From Sphingomonas aliaeris (lineage in GTDB: Bacteria > Pseudomonadota > Alphaproteobacteria > Sphingomonadales > Sphingomonadaceae): DNA of 64,000 nt. Below the pieces are notes generated by a model, which ran no database searches, had not been told where the DNA came from, and saw only the letters and a list, made by a program, of their open reading frames with translations. This document shows positions 8,852 through 17,226 of this stretch, in pieces (position 1 is the first letter of the stretch; every line of letters begins with the position of its first letter). The position numbers and the translations under genes are program-made. The stretch spans positions 3,717,001-3,781,000 of the forward strand of contig NZ_CP061035.1 of the NCBI RefSeq assembly GCF_016743815.1, in the 5' to 3' direction.

Positions 8852-9745
8852 TCACAGGATCTTGCTCAACGCCGCCGTCACCGCGATGCGCGCGGCCAGC
8901 GTGGCGAGCAGCGCGAACAGCACGGGCAGCGACAGGAGCAGCGCCCAGTCGCGTGGCGACAGGATCACCCCGGACAGCAGATCGGACCCGATCGCGCCCA
9001 ATTGCATTCCAACCAGACCGATCAGCGCACAGGCGACGGCGGTGCCGATCACGCCGCCGACCAGCGTATCCAGCGCGATGCGACGCTGGAACAGGCGCGA
9101 CACCTGGATATCGGTCGATCCCAGCATGTGAAGCACCTGGATCGTGTCACGGTGCGTATCCAGCCCCGAGCGCGCCGCGAGGATAACCACCGCCGCGGTC
9201 GCCGCCGCCATCAGCAGCACGATCGCGCCGGCCAGGCTGGTGATCATCCCCATGAAGGTGCGGACGGGTGCCATCCAGCTTTCCTGACGGTCGATCCGCG
9301 CTGCAGGAGCAACCGCGAGGACCGCGGCGGTGGCGCGTGCGATCGACGCGCTCGATGCGGGCGTAAGATCGACGTCGATCATTGCCGGGATCGGAAGATC
9401 GGGATCGGCTGCGTCACTGCCCAGCCACGGCCGGAGCAGATCGGTGAGTTCGGCACGATCGACCATCACTGCCCGCTTGACGTCAGGCAGTCCGCGCAGC
9501 ACCCGGAGTGCCGCCGCCGCCTGGGCCTCGCGCACCGATCCTACCGGCGCGACGACCTGTACGGTCAGGCGCCCGGCGAGTTGCCGGTCGAGCGATGCCG
9601 CCGCGGATCGCGTGCCCAGCCCGAGCGCACCGGCGAGCACCGTGAGAAACAGCATGATCGCCATGATCCACGTCATCGCACGCGTGCCGCGACTTTCGTC
9701 GAGCAGGCGGCGGTCGGCGGCGGACGGGATGAGCTTAACCGGCAT
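8852..9745 (-). CDS. ftsX: Cell division ABC transporter permease FtsX
   Basis: FtsX is the membrane half of FtsEX, which couples ATP hydrolysis at the divisome to activation of peptidoglycan hydrolases. The 297-residue protein has one membrane span near the N-terminus (MTWIMAIMLFLTVLAGALGL), a periplasmic loop of about 130 residues, and three further spans toward the C-terminus, the standard FtsX layout. Its ATG overlaps the ftsE stop by one base. Sequence conservation is low in this family, so the ftsE partner is strong support. Confidence 0.93.
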   Translation of the reverse strand: MPVKLIPSAADRRLLDESRGTRAMTWIMAIMLFLTVLAGALGLGTRSAAASLDRQLAGRLTVQVVAPVGSVREAQAAAALRVLRGLPDVKRAVMVDRAELTDLLRPWLGSDAADPDLPIPAMIDVDLTPASSASIARATAAVLAVAPAARIDRQESWMAPVRTFMGMITSLAGAIVLLMAAATAAVVILAARSGLDTHRDTIQVLHMLGSTDIQVSRLFQRRIALDTLVGGVIGTAVACALIGLVGMQLGAIGSDLLSGVILSPRDWALLLSLPVLFALLATLAARIAVTAALSKIL

Positions 9746-10449
9746 TAGTCCGCCTGCGCGGGCGGGAAGCGGAGCGATCCCGTTGGGTCGAGCAGGCGGC
9801 CGCCATCCAGACGCATCATGTGCGCGCCCGGGATGCGCCCGAGCAGATGGAAATCATGCGTCGCGACGACGACGGTCGTCCCCAGCCGGTTGAGCGAGTG
9901 GAACAGGTGCAGCAGGCGTTCGGCCATGTCCGGATCGACGTTGCCGGTCGGTTCGTCCGCGACGAGGATTTCCGGCCGGCTGATCACGGCGCGTGCGATC
10001 GCGACGCGTTGCTGTTCACCGCCCGACAAGGTCGGCGGCTTCGCATTGGCACGGTCGTTCAGCCCGACCCAGGCGAGCATCTCGCGCACCGGCTCGGCAA
10101 TATCGCTTTCCGGCACGCCCGACACGCGCAACGGCAGCGCGATGTTGTCGAAAGCGGACAGGTGGGGGACGAGCCGGAAGTCCTGGAACACGACGCCGAT
10201 GCGCCGACGGAAACCCGGCAGGCGTTTGCGCGGCAGCGTGACGGCATCCTCGCCGAACAGCCGGATCAGACCGCGCGTCGGGCGCTGCGCTAGATACAAC
10301 AGCTTGAGCAGCGACGTCTTGCCCGCGCCGCTTGACCCCGTGAGGAAATAGAAAGCGCCGCTCGCCAGGGTGAACGAGACATCGGACAGCGTTTCCTGCC
10401 CGGTGCCATACCGCAGCCCAACATTCTCGAACTGCGCGATATTGGCCAT
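9745..10449 (-). CDS. ftsE: Cell division ATP-binding protein FtsE
   Basis: FtsE is the ATPase of FtsEX. The 234-residue product has Walker A GSSGAGKTSLLK, the Q-loop region VFQDFRLVPHL, the signature LSGGEQQRVAIARA and Walker B ILVADEPTGN followed by the H-loop ATHD. It is the first gene of the reverse-strand run ftsE-ftsX-DUF218-plsC. The start MANIAQFENVGLRYG at 10449 is well placed for the family. Confidence 0.96.
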   Translation of the reverse strand: MANIAQFENVGLRYGTGQETLSDVSFTLASGAFYFLTGSSGAGKTSLLKLLYLAQRPTRGLIRLFGEDAVTLPRKRLPGFRRRIGVVFQDFRLVPHLSAFDNIALPLRVSGVPESDIAEPVREMLAWVGLNDRANAKPPTLSGGEQQRVAIARAVISRPEILVADEPTGNVDPDMAERLLHLFHSLNRLGTTVVVATHDFHLLGRIPGAHMMRLDGGRLLDPTGSLRFPPAQAD

Positions 10450-10507
10450 TACCGGCGAGTGCCTGCTTCGTTACCTGATGTATGCCCCGGGTCAGCCTTC
10501 GCACGTT

Positions 10508-10567
10508 CCCTGCCCGCGCGGCAAGCGCGGGGTAGTAGGGGCCCTGCCCGCGCGGCAAGCGCGGGGT
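10508..10567. repeat. Two tandem GC-rich hairpin repeats
   Basis: Between ftsE and the zinc-ribbon gene a 26-base unit occurs twice, 34 bases apart (10508-10533 and 10542-10567). Each copy contains CCCGCGC and GCGCGGG around a 5-base loop, so each can form a 7-bp hairpin. They sit in the shared upstream region of two divergent genes, where they could affect either transcript. No function is known to me. Confidence 0.7.
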
Positions 10568-10670
10568 GTGGTGCAGGAACGAGACGTATCGAGCGCTCTT
10601 GCCAGTTGCCGCCATCGCGTGTTTAGTTTTGCCGCCCCATACTCCTGGGTGCAGAGCGCGAAGAGCCTTG

Positions 10671-11444
10671 ATGATCCTCGAATGCACAGAATGCGGGACC
10701 CGCTACACCGTCCCCGATACCGCGATCGGCGCCGAAGGCCGCACCGTGCGCTGTGCCAATTGCCGACACAGCTGGTTCCAGGCGCCGGCGTCCGGACCAG
10801 CCGAACCAGCCGATCTGGTTGAACGGGCGCAGGCCGACGCGGCCACGCCCCCGCTTGTCGAGCCGGCCGCCCCGCCTGCTCCGGTGGCGCAACCGGACGT
10901 GACCGAGCAGATGCGAGAGGCATCGCCCCCGCCCCCGGCGCGCGACGTCTATCCCCCGGCGAGCGAAACGGATGACTACGATCCCTTCGCGCACCAAGCG
11001 CCGTTCCAGCCGCGGCGCAACCGGACGAAGCAGTGGACGATCATCGCCTTCGTGGTCGGCTTCCTGCTGCTCGCCGGGCTGATCGCGCTCGTCTTTACCG
11101 GCGATACCGGGATCGCGCAGCGGCTCGGCCTGCCGATCGCGCCGCAGGAAACGCCGTTGCGGCTGATCGACAATCCGATCGAACGGCGCGAATTGAGCAA
11201 TGGCAGCGAGATGTTCGCGGTTAGCGGCAAGGTGACCAACCCGACCGACACGCACCAGAGCGTCCCCGACATCCGCGCCGAGCTGCGCGATGCCCAAGGC
11301 CGGTTGGTTTACAGCTGGACGATCCGGCCGGAAGTCACCGCATTGCCGCCGCGTGGTTCGGTCGATTTCAACAGCGCCAAGCTGGACGTGCCGGTCAATT
11401 CGGAAAAGCTGGTGCTGAGCTTCTCGGGCGGCTCCCCGCAATAA
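10671..11444 (+). CDS. MJ0042-type zinc-ribbon membrane protein
   Basis: The 257-residue protein starts with a zinc ribbon (C5, C8, C28, C31 in CTECGTRY and VRCANCRHSWF), followed by a long proline- and acidic-rich linker, a single membrane span (IIAFVVGFLLLAGLIALVFTG) and a periplasmic DUF3426-like domain of about 100 residues. Such proteins are typical of alphaproteobacteria and often sit next to ftsEX, as here, but their role is unknown. ATG 10671 places the zinc ribbon at the extreme N-terminus, which matches the family; the longer frame upstream is not needed. Confidence 0.87.
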   Translation: MILECTECGTRYTVPDTAIGAEGRTVRCANCRHSWFQAPASGPAEPADLVERAQADAATPPLVEPAAPPAPVAQPDVTEQMREASPPPPARDVYPPASETDDYDPFAHQAPFQPRRNRTKQWTIIAFVVGFLLLAGLIALVFTGDTGIAQRLGLPIAPQETPLRLIDNPIERRELSNGSEMFAVSGKVTNPTDTHQSVPDIRAELRDAQGRLVYSWTIRPEVTALPPRGSVDFNSAKLDVPVNSEKLVLSFSGGSPQ

Positions 11445-11563
11445 TCGCGCCGGCGGCGCGTGCCGCGTCGCCAGACCCGCGCACGGTACGCTTGCCAATG
11501 GCTCAAGCGCTTGCTAGGGGCGCTCGCCTACCAGCTGCCGGGTCCGCCCGGCGAGTGTTACGT

Positions 11564-11650
11564 GCGGCCGTGGCGGAATTGGTAGACGCGCAACGTTGAG
11601 GTCGTTGTGGGCGAAAGCCCGTGGAAGTTCGAGTCTTCTCGGCCGCACCA
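11564..11650 (+). tRNA. tRNA-Leu (GAG)
   Basis: An 87-base tRNA with a long variable arm. The acceptor arms GCGGCCG and CGGCCGC pair, the anticodon loop CGTTGAGGTC gives anticodon GAG (leucine), the T-arm GTTCGAGTC is present and CCA is encoded at 11648-11650. A run of six T follows at once (11652-11657), which could end the transcript. It borders the low-GC toxin locus, and tRNA 3' ends are common integration points. I saw no second copy of its 3' end downstream. Confidence 0.96.
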
Positions 11651-11784
11651 CTTTTTTAAATCCCCCGATACGAAGAGCTAACGGGGCAAGGTTCCCGAAC
11701 CAGCGCTTTGCCGCCGATTCGGCCGTTTGACTTGTTGGATTGTGTTCCTCAAATGTTCTCACCGCAACGACCGCGGGGGGCAAG

Positions 11785-12879
11785 ATGAACCTATCGGACA
11801 CTGAACGGCGGCAAGGCTTTTCCACATGGCTGCGTACTGGCCGACTGCCGTCCGTGCGCAATGCGGACGGACACGAACTCAAATTCAATCCCTGGCATGA
11901 CACCGAAGACGGCCGGTTCACATTCGTCGGGTCAGGGCGTCGATATGGTAATGCCGGCGGTACGATGACGGTCGCCCGCGCGCGCAACATACCACGTAAT
12001 GTTGAGAACTCTGGCGCCACCCGCAAGCCTCGCGGGGGAAGCAGTGCGCTGGCGAATGCGTCGCCCACCCGGCCACGAACAGTCGTCAGTCCCAAGTTGA
12101 ACGATCAAGCCGCGATCAGAAATCGCACTCGGACAAATACTCTGAGCTTGAATGATACGAAGAATCCAGTCGTCGAAGGGGTCATCGGCTTTGGTGAAGA
12201 GATATATTCTACCGGCAAAGGCGCCGTATCCGGGCTATATTCTGCACTGACGACAAATCCTGTGACCACTGCCCGTAACCTGGGCGACAGATTAGCACAT
12301 GCTGTGGACGATGCCTTGGTGGCGGAGGATACGCCCGCCAGCGTCCAAATATCGCGCGCGGCCAAAATCGCCCGTGAGGCTTCGGCACGCGATATTGGCC
12401 GGGCCGCCGGATCGGTCGTTGGCAACGTGGCCCTGGCGGCCGCTCCGATTCCCGCCCTTTCAAGGATTTCCGTTGCGCGGGCGATACGGAAGGCGCGGCC
12501 TAGGACAACCTACCTGCCACCGGAGATCGGTTGGGCGAACGAAAATCTGAAGAGCAGGGAACTCTGGAAAATATATAACGATTCTGCGACCGGCGCACGG
12601 CCCGGTAAGGCCCCCACACTGATGCGAACCTTGCCGGATGGCTCAAAACGGCCCGTGAAGTTCGACGGTATCGATGGCGATTACCTAATCGACCGCAAAT
12701 GGACCGTAGTGAACCGCCCAAGAGCGAGGGCACAGGTTTTGCGTCAATCCCAAGCTTTAGCGCAAAATCGACAGATCGGCCTTTGGGAGGTGCCTACTGC
12801 CCTTCAAAAAGAGAAAGCCTTGAAGCTACTTAAAGAGATGAACGTGAAAAACATCAAAGTGAGGATTGTCAAACCATGA
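11785..12879 (+). CDS. Probable polymorphic toxin with C-terminal nuclease-like domain
   Basis: A 364-residue protein of unknown family overall. Near the N-terminus it has KFNPWHDTEDGRFTFVG (about 33-49), resembling the NP-x-HD-x-GRF motifs seen in phage-linked and polymorphic toxin proteins. A low-complexity Arg/Asn/Ser stretch and a helical small-residue region (about 120-240) follow. The last 74 residues are distinct: FDGIDGD, then the D-x-K element LIDRKW (D303, K305), then a Q-rich helix (QVLRQSQALAQ), compatible with a restriction-endonuclease fold toxin. The next gene overlaps by 4 bases and is small and acidic, as immunity proteins are. GC content drops below that of its neighbours. 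ATG 11785 has a strong ribosome site. Toxin activity is inference. Confidence 0.6.
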   Translation: MNLSDTERRQGFSTWLRTGRLPSVRNADGHELKFNPWHDTEDGRFTFVGSGRRYGNAGGTMTVARARNIPRNVENSGATRKPRGGSSALANASPTRPRTVVSPKLNDQAAIRNRTRTNTLSLNDTKNPVVEGVIGFGEEIYSTGKGAVSGLYSALTTNPVTTARNLGDRLAHAVDDALVAEDTPASVQISRAAKIAREASARDIGRAAGSVVGNVALAAAPIPALSRISVARAIRKARPRTTYLPPEIGWANENLKSRELWKIYNDSATGARPGKAPTLMRTLPDGSKRPVKFDGIDGDYLIDRKWTVVNRPRARAQVLRQSQALAQNRQIGLWEVPTALQKEKALKLLKEMNVKNIKVRIVKP

Positions 12880-13190
12880 TAGCTGTTCAAGTCGCGCGGA
12901 TTATCGCTGTATTTGTCGTATTTTGTAGCGTTACGGATGATGAATTGCTCGATCCGGACGAATCCTGCGAGATCATGGAATATCTCGGACATCTTCTTTT
13001 GTTATTGGACAAACCTTTCCTCCGGGAGCTGATCGATGCGTTTTCAATCGTTGCTTCGGAATATACTGGTGAGTCGCATGATATCGTTCGTAATATACCG
13101 CTCGATTTTTATCTTGAGGAGGAGCTGGCGGCGGACGATCCCGTGAGGCTGGCTGAACTGGAGGCGATACGTGATGCGACGCCGCTCTAG
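12876..13190 (+). CDS. Small acidic protein, probable cognate immunity protein
   Basis: A 104-residue, strongly acidic, helix-rich protein. I do not recognise the family. ATG 12876 overlaps the stop of the toxin-like gene (ATGA), so the two are translationally coupled. This coupling, small size, negative charge and low GC are the usual marks of an immunity gene following a toxin. The N-terminus is hydrophobic (VQVARIIAVFVVFC), which could be a weak signal segment, but the rest has no membrane span. Function is inferred from context only. Confidence 0.5.
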   Translation: MIAVQVARIIAVFVVFCSVTDDELLDPDESCEIMEYLGHLLLLLDKPFLRELIDAFSIVASEYTGESHDIVRNIPLDFYLEEELAADDPVRLAELEAIRDATPL

Positions 13191-13255
13191 TTAAACCGGC
13201 ATCCACGCTGCACCCCGGCTCACGCTGATCCCAAACGAACGATCGGAGAAACGTC

Positions 13256-13672
13256 GTGCAAACGGATGGGTCGGATGCCTTGCTCAACGAAATCGGGCAA
13301 TTGCTGGCGCAGGACCGGGACTATCCCGGCGTCGATACCTTGCTCTATGCCGAAGTCGGGCATGACTATATCGGCGAATCGATCTTCAAGATTCTCGGCA
13401 ACCAGTTCCTGTACCGCGACCCGCTGAACCGGCGGCTTCCTTATGCGCTGCTCGAATTGTGGGAAGCGCAGGAGGGTGACGACCGGTGGTCCGAACTGGA
13501 ATATGTGCTGCGGGACGGGCGATTCGATGTGAACTATTTCTACCCCGACGAGATCGACCCCGAGGAGGATCTGGCGGACCGGCGCGCGCGATCGGTGCGG
13601 CGGCACTTTGGCGACAAGCCGATCGTCTATCCGCCGTGGGATCCCGATGCGTTTCCGGTCTACGATCTGTAG
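13256..13672 (+). CDS. DUF600/YezG-like protein, possible second immunity gene
   Basis: A 138-residue acidic protein. The C-terminal part (DRWSELEYVLRDGRFDVNYFYPDEI) resembles the W-x-L and F-x-x-x-Y-x-Y pattern of DUF600/YezG proteins, several of which are immunity proteins of contact-dependent or polymorphic toxins. It ends in PIVYPPWDPDAFPVYDL. GTG 13256 is preceded by GGAG at a good distance. It lies 65 bases after the acidic coupled gene, so the locus may carry an orphan immunity gene. The family match is by eye and modest. Confidence 0.5.
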   Translation: MQTDGSDALLNEIGQLLAQDRDYPGVDTLLYAEVGHDYIGESIFKILGNQFLYRDPLNRRLPYALLELWEAQEGDDRWSELEYVLRDGRFDVNYFYPDEIDPEEDLADRRARSVRRHFGDKPIVYPPWDPDAFPVYDL

Positions 13673-13806
13673 GTGCGAAGTCGCGGTGGGCGCACCGACC
13701 ATAACATCCGCGTACGCAACGATATTCGGGCTGGTGGATCGACTGTAAAGGAGTAGCGTTGAACGATCGACGCAGGGGCCAAACCCTGCGCGACTGAAAG
13801 CCGCCC

Positions 13807-14919
13807 TTGTCCCCAGACCATTCCGCCGACCCCAATCATACAGCCCCCTGTATCAACGCGATCGGTACGGCCGTTCCCGGCCATGACATCCACCACGCCT
13901 TTATCGGCTGGGCACGCGCGCGGCTGGACGACGCCCGGTCGGCGAAGCTGTTCGACCGGATGGCGGCGCGATCGGGGATCGGCCATCGCTGGTCCGTACT
14001 GCCGGTGGGCGAAGATGGCGGGTCGCCGGTGGACGCCGGGGGATTTTACGCCGATGCGATCCTGCCCGGTACGGCCGAGCGGATGCAACTGTACGCGCAG
14101 GCCGCCCCGGATCTGGCGATCGCCGCGATAGAGGCGTTGCGGGCGAAGGTGTCGCTGGACGATATCACCCATCTGGTCGTCGCGAGCTGCACCGGCTTCG
14201 TCGCGCCGGGCGTGGACCAGATCGTCGCGCGGCGGATCGGCCTCGCGCCATCTGTCGAGCGGCTGCTGGTTGGGTTCATGGGCTGTTACGCCGCGGTCGC
14301 GGCGCTCCGCAGCGCGCGGCATATCGTCCGCTCCGATCCCGCCGCGCGCGTGCTGGTCGTATGCGTTGAACTGTCCACGCTGCACCTGCAGGATACGCCG
14401 GAGATCGAGCCGCTGCTGGCGATGCTGCAGTTCGGCGACGGCGCGGCGGCGGCTCTGGTCACGGCGGAGCCGCTGGGCTTTTCGATCGGCCAGCCATTTG
14501 CGACCACTTTGCCCGAATCCGACGCGTTGATCCGCTGGGACATCACCGATCGTGGGTTCGCGATGCATCTGTCGGGCGAAGTTCCGTCGAGGATCGCGGC
14601 CGGATTGGCCGACCCGGATTTCGCACATGCAGCGACCGGTGGTCGCTTGCCGGAGGAAATTGACGGCTGGGCGGTGCATGCCGGGGGCCGCTCTATCCTG
14701 GATGCGGTGGAAACCAGCCTTTGCCTGTCGCCCGACGCCTTGGCCGCATCGCGCGCGGTGCTGGCGGAGAATGGCAACATGTCGTCCGCGACGTTGATGT
14801 TCGCGCTCGCGCGGATGCTCGACGGGCCGCCGATCCGTGACGGCGTTGCGTTGGCGTTCGGACCGGGTCTTGCCGCCGAGGGGTTCGGCTTTCGCAGCGC
14901 GGCGGGCGCGGCGGCGTGA
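13807..14919 (+). CDS. Type III polyketide synthase (chalcone/stilbene synthase family)
   Basis: Type III PKSs extend an acyl-CoA starter with malonyl-CoA and cyclise the product to pyrones or resorcinols. The 370-residue protein has a complete catalytic triad: C128 in VVASCTGFVAPG, H291 in WAVHAGGRSILDA and N324 in ENGNMSSAT. The family stretch LQFGDGAAAALV is also present. The start must lie after the in-frame stop at 13795, and the only plausible codon is TTG 13807; no good ribosome site is visible. A methyltransferase overlaps its end by 4 bases and an FAD oxidoreductase follows, forming a small biosynthetic operon. The product is probably a methylated alkyl-pyrone or resorcinol lipid or quinone; this is inference. 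Confidence 0.9.
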   Translation: MSPDHSADPNHTAPCINAIGTAVPGHDIHHAFIGWARARLDDARSAKLFDRMAARSGIGHRWSVLPVGEDGGSPVDAGGFYADAILPGTAERMQLYAQAAPDLAIAAIEALRAKVSLDDITHLVVASCTGFVAPGVDQIVARRIGLAPSVERLLVGFMGCYAAVAALRSARHIVRSDPAARVLVVCVELSTLHLQDTPEIEPLLAMLQFGDGAAAALVTAEPLGFSIGQPFATTLPESDALIRWDITDRGFAMHLSGEVPSRIAAGLADPDFAHAATGGRLPEEIDGWAVHAGGRSILDAVETSLCLSPDALAASRAVLAENGNMSSATLMFALARMLDGPPIRDGVALAFGPGLAAEGFGFRSAAGAAA

Positions 14920-15602
14920 GCCTGAAACACCGCGCCATCGCCGAGGAGCTGATGGACGCCGACGATCTGGACGCGGAGACCTATGCCGCGGTCGTCGGCG
15001 ATCTTGCGCGGGTCAATGCGGTTACGATGGCCGGGCGACCGACGATCGATTTCCTGCGGCGTGGAACGGCCGGATTGCCGCGGTTCAGCCTGCTCGACGT
15101 GGGTTTCGGCGATGGCGACATGCTGCGACGGATCGCGCGCTGGGCAGGCCGGCAGGGGATCGAGGCCCATCTGGTCGGCGTCGATCTGAACCCGCGTAGC
15201 GAATTAGCGGCGCGCGCCCATACGCCACCGGATCAGCCGATCCGGTGGGTGACGGGGGATTATGCGGACCAGGACGAACCGTTCGACTTCATCATCAGCA
15301 GTCTGGTCGCGCATCACATGACGCATACGCAACTGATCGCATTCCTGCGGTTCATGGAAGCGCGCGCAGTAAGGGGCTGGCTGGTCAACGATCTGCATCG
15401 TCACGGCTTTGCGCATGCGGGCTATCCGCTGCTCGCGCGCGTGTTCGGGTGGCACCGGATCGTGCGGCTGGACGGCACACTGTCGATCGCCCGTTCCTAT
15501 CGACCCGAAGAATGGCCCCCATTGCTGGCCGAAGCCGGTATTTCCGACGCGCAGATAATGCGCCGATTCCCGTTCCGGTTGTGCGTCGAACGCCTGCGCT
15601 GA
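14916..15602 (+). CDS. SAM-dependent methyltransferase of the polyketide locus
   Basis: A 228-residue class I methyltransferase. Motif I is LLDVGFGDGDMLRRIA, an acidic ribose contact follows in LVGVDLNPRS, and the post-I region is DFIISSLVAHHMTH. GTG 14916 overlaps the polyketide synthase stop (GTGA), indicating coupled translation. It most likely O- or C-methylates the product of the synthase, as in related type III polyketide operons. The substrate is not predictable from sequence. Confidence 0.87.
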   Translation: MSLKHRAIAEELMDADDLDAETYAAVVGDLARVNAVTMAGRPTIDFLRRGTAGLPRFSLLDVGFGDGDMLRRIARWAGRQGIEAHLVGVDLNPRSELAARAHTPPDQPIRWVTGDYADQDEPFDFIISSLVAHHMTHTQLIAFLRFMEARAVRGWLVNDLHRHGFAHAGYPLLARVFGWHRIVRLDGTLSIARSYRPEEWPPLLAEAGISDAQIMRRFPFRLCVERLR

Positions 15603-16681
15603 TCCTGGGCGGAGGCCCGGCGGGCGCGAGCGCGGCGATCCGCCTGGCGCAGGCGGGGCGGCCGCATCTGCTGATCGAGCGGACGCGCGAGACGGGTGAT
15701 GCGCTGTGTGGTGGTTTCCTGAGCTGGCGGACGCTGGAATCGCTGGCGACGATCGGCGTGGACACGGACGCACTCGGCCCCGCGCGGGTCACCGACGTGC
15801 GGCTGTTCAGCGGGAACGGCGTGGCGGAGGCGCGATTGCCCCGTCCGGCGCATGGCGTGTCGCGCCATCACCTCGACACGCTGTTGCTCGCCCGTGCGGC
15901 AGCGGCAGGATCGGCGATCGAGCGCGGGGTGACGGTGAAGGAGACGACCAGTCGCGCGGCGCGACTTCATGACGGCACGATGCTGGAGACGGACGCGCTG
16001 TTCCTGGCGAGCGGCAAGCATGACGTACGCGGCCTGGCCCGCCCGGAGGACGCGCGCGGGGCCGATCCGACTTTGGGTCTGCGCGTGCGTCTGGGTCCGT
16101 CACCCGGACTTGCCCGGTTGATCGGAGGGTCTATCGAGCTTCACCTGTTCGACCGGGGCTATGCCGGTATCGTGATGCAGGAGGATGGCACCGCCAACCT
16201 TTGCATGGCGGTGCATCGATCGCGACTGAGCGATGCGGGCGACCCGGAGAAACTCATGCTCGCCCTCGCGATCGAAAGCCCGCGGCTGGCCGAGCGGATG
16301 TCGTATCGCGCGGGGGGTGCGATCGATGCGGTGGCGAACGTCCCCTATGGCTGGCGCGTGCGACACGGCGAGGCGGGTCTTTTCCGGCTGGGCGATCAGG
16401 CTGGCGTCATCCCGTCGCTGGCGGGCGAAGGCATGGGGATCGCAATCGCCAGCGGCATCCGTGCCGCCAACGCCTACGTCGCGCATGGCCCGGGCGTCGC
16501 GGTTGCGTTTCAGGAACGGCTGGCGCGCGATCTGGCACGGCCGATCGGGCTGGCCGGCGTGATCCGCGCTGCGGCCGAACGTCCGGGCATCGCCCGGGCG
16601 GCATTGCCGCTGGCACGAAACGTCCCGGCGCTGATCGAGATTATCGCCCGCGCGACGCGCATCGGCCATGATCGCGGCTGA
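15581..16681 (+). CDS. FAD-dependent oxidoreductase (geranylgeranyl reductase-like)
   Basis: A 366-residue flavoprotein. It starts with the FAD motif ALILGGGPAGASAAIRLAQAG, has CGGFLSWRTLESL in the substrate region, and the second FAD motif FRLGDQAGVIPSLAGEGMGIAI, as in the geranylgeranyl reductase and UbiH-like families. GTG 15581 lies inside the end of the methyltransferase gene (22-base overlap) and puts the FAD motif at the N-terminus; the much longer upstream frame is a shadow. As third gene of the operon it probably oxidises or hydroxylates the polyketide product. Confidence 0.88.
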   Translation: MRRTPALILGGGPAGASAAIRLAQAGRPHLLIERTRETGDALCGGFLSWRTLESLATIGVDTDALGPARVTDVRLFSGNGVAEARLPRPAHGVSRHHLDTLLLARAAAAGSAIERGVTVKETTSRAARLHDGTMLETDALFLASGKHDVRGLARPEDARGADPTLGLRVRLGPSPGLARLIGGSIELHLFDRGYAGIVMQEDGTANLCMAVHRSRLSDAGDPEKLMLALAIESPRLAERMSYRAGGAIDAVANVPYGWRVRHGEAGLFRLGDQAGVIPSLAGEGMGIAIASGIRAANAYVAHGPGVAVAFQERLARDLARPIGLAGVIRAAAERPGIARAALPLARNVPALIEIIARATRIGHDRG

Positions 16682-16728
16682 ACGATGCGGCGGGCAATGC
16701 GGCCGGCAAGGGGCTTTTTCGGCAGATC

Positions 16729-17133
16729 ATGGACCGTTTCACCCTGTCCGAGACCGAATGGCGCAAGCGACTGAGCCCGGACCAATATGGTGTGTTGCGC
16801 GAGGGGGCGAACGAGGCGCCCTTTACCGGACGATACGACAATAACCGGTCCGATGGCCTGTACCGCTGCGCCGGATGCGCGACGCCGCTGTTCGATAGCG
16901 CGGACAAGTTCGAGACGGAATTCGGATATGCCTGCTTCACCCAGCCGATCGGCGCGGATCGGGTCGGCGCGCACGGCGATGCGGGCAGCGGAGCGAAGCG
17001 GATCGAGGCGCGCTGTACGCGCTGCGACGGGCATCTCGGGCATGTGTTCGACGACGGCCCGCCGCCAACCGGCCTTCGATACGCGATCAACTCGCTGAGC
17101 CTGGATTTCCGGGCCCGCGGCACGGAGGACTAG
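16729..17133 (+). CDS. MsrB-like protein lacking the catalytic cysteine
   Basis: MsrB reduces methionine-R-sulfoxide. This 134-residue protein has the MsrB fold signature: zinc cysteines C47, C50, C96 and C99, and the conserved HLGHVFDDGPPPTGLRY. The catalytic Cys of the usual RYCxN motif is alanine (A119, RYAINS), and the substrate-site motif GWPSF reads GYACF (66-70), with the aromatic Trp changed to Tyr and a new Cys69. Normal MsrB chemistry therefore looks lost or altered. It stands alone between the polyketide operon and PBP1A. Not a frameshift effect, since both sides of the changes align well. Confidence 0.8.
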   Translation: MDRFTLSETEWRKRLSPDQYGVLREGANEAPFTGRYDNNRSDGLYRCAGCATPLFDSADKFETEFGYACFTQPIGADRVGAHGDAGSGAKRIEARCTRCDGHLGHVFDDGPPPTGLRYAINSLSLDFRARGTED

Positions 17134-17226
17134 GGGCCGATAGGCATGCCGTTGCGGTATCGTTGCGGTGTAGTTTCTGGCGCTTGTTCAGCCTGCGTAT
17201 AACGCCTATCCGTATCCGCGCTTCAC

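Noticed and set aside
11564..13800. Integrative island with att sites at tRNA-Leu
   Set aside because: I could not find a second copy of the tRNA 3' end downstream and there is no integrase, so only a low-GC pocket can be claimed.
15245..15580. Long upstream extension of the FAD oxidoreductase frame
   Set aside because: It is antiparallel in content to the methyltransferase (different frame) and has no FAD-protein features; GTG 15581 sets the normal N-terminus.
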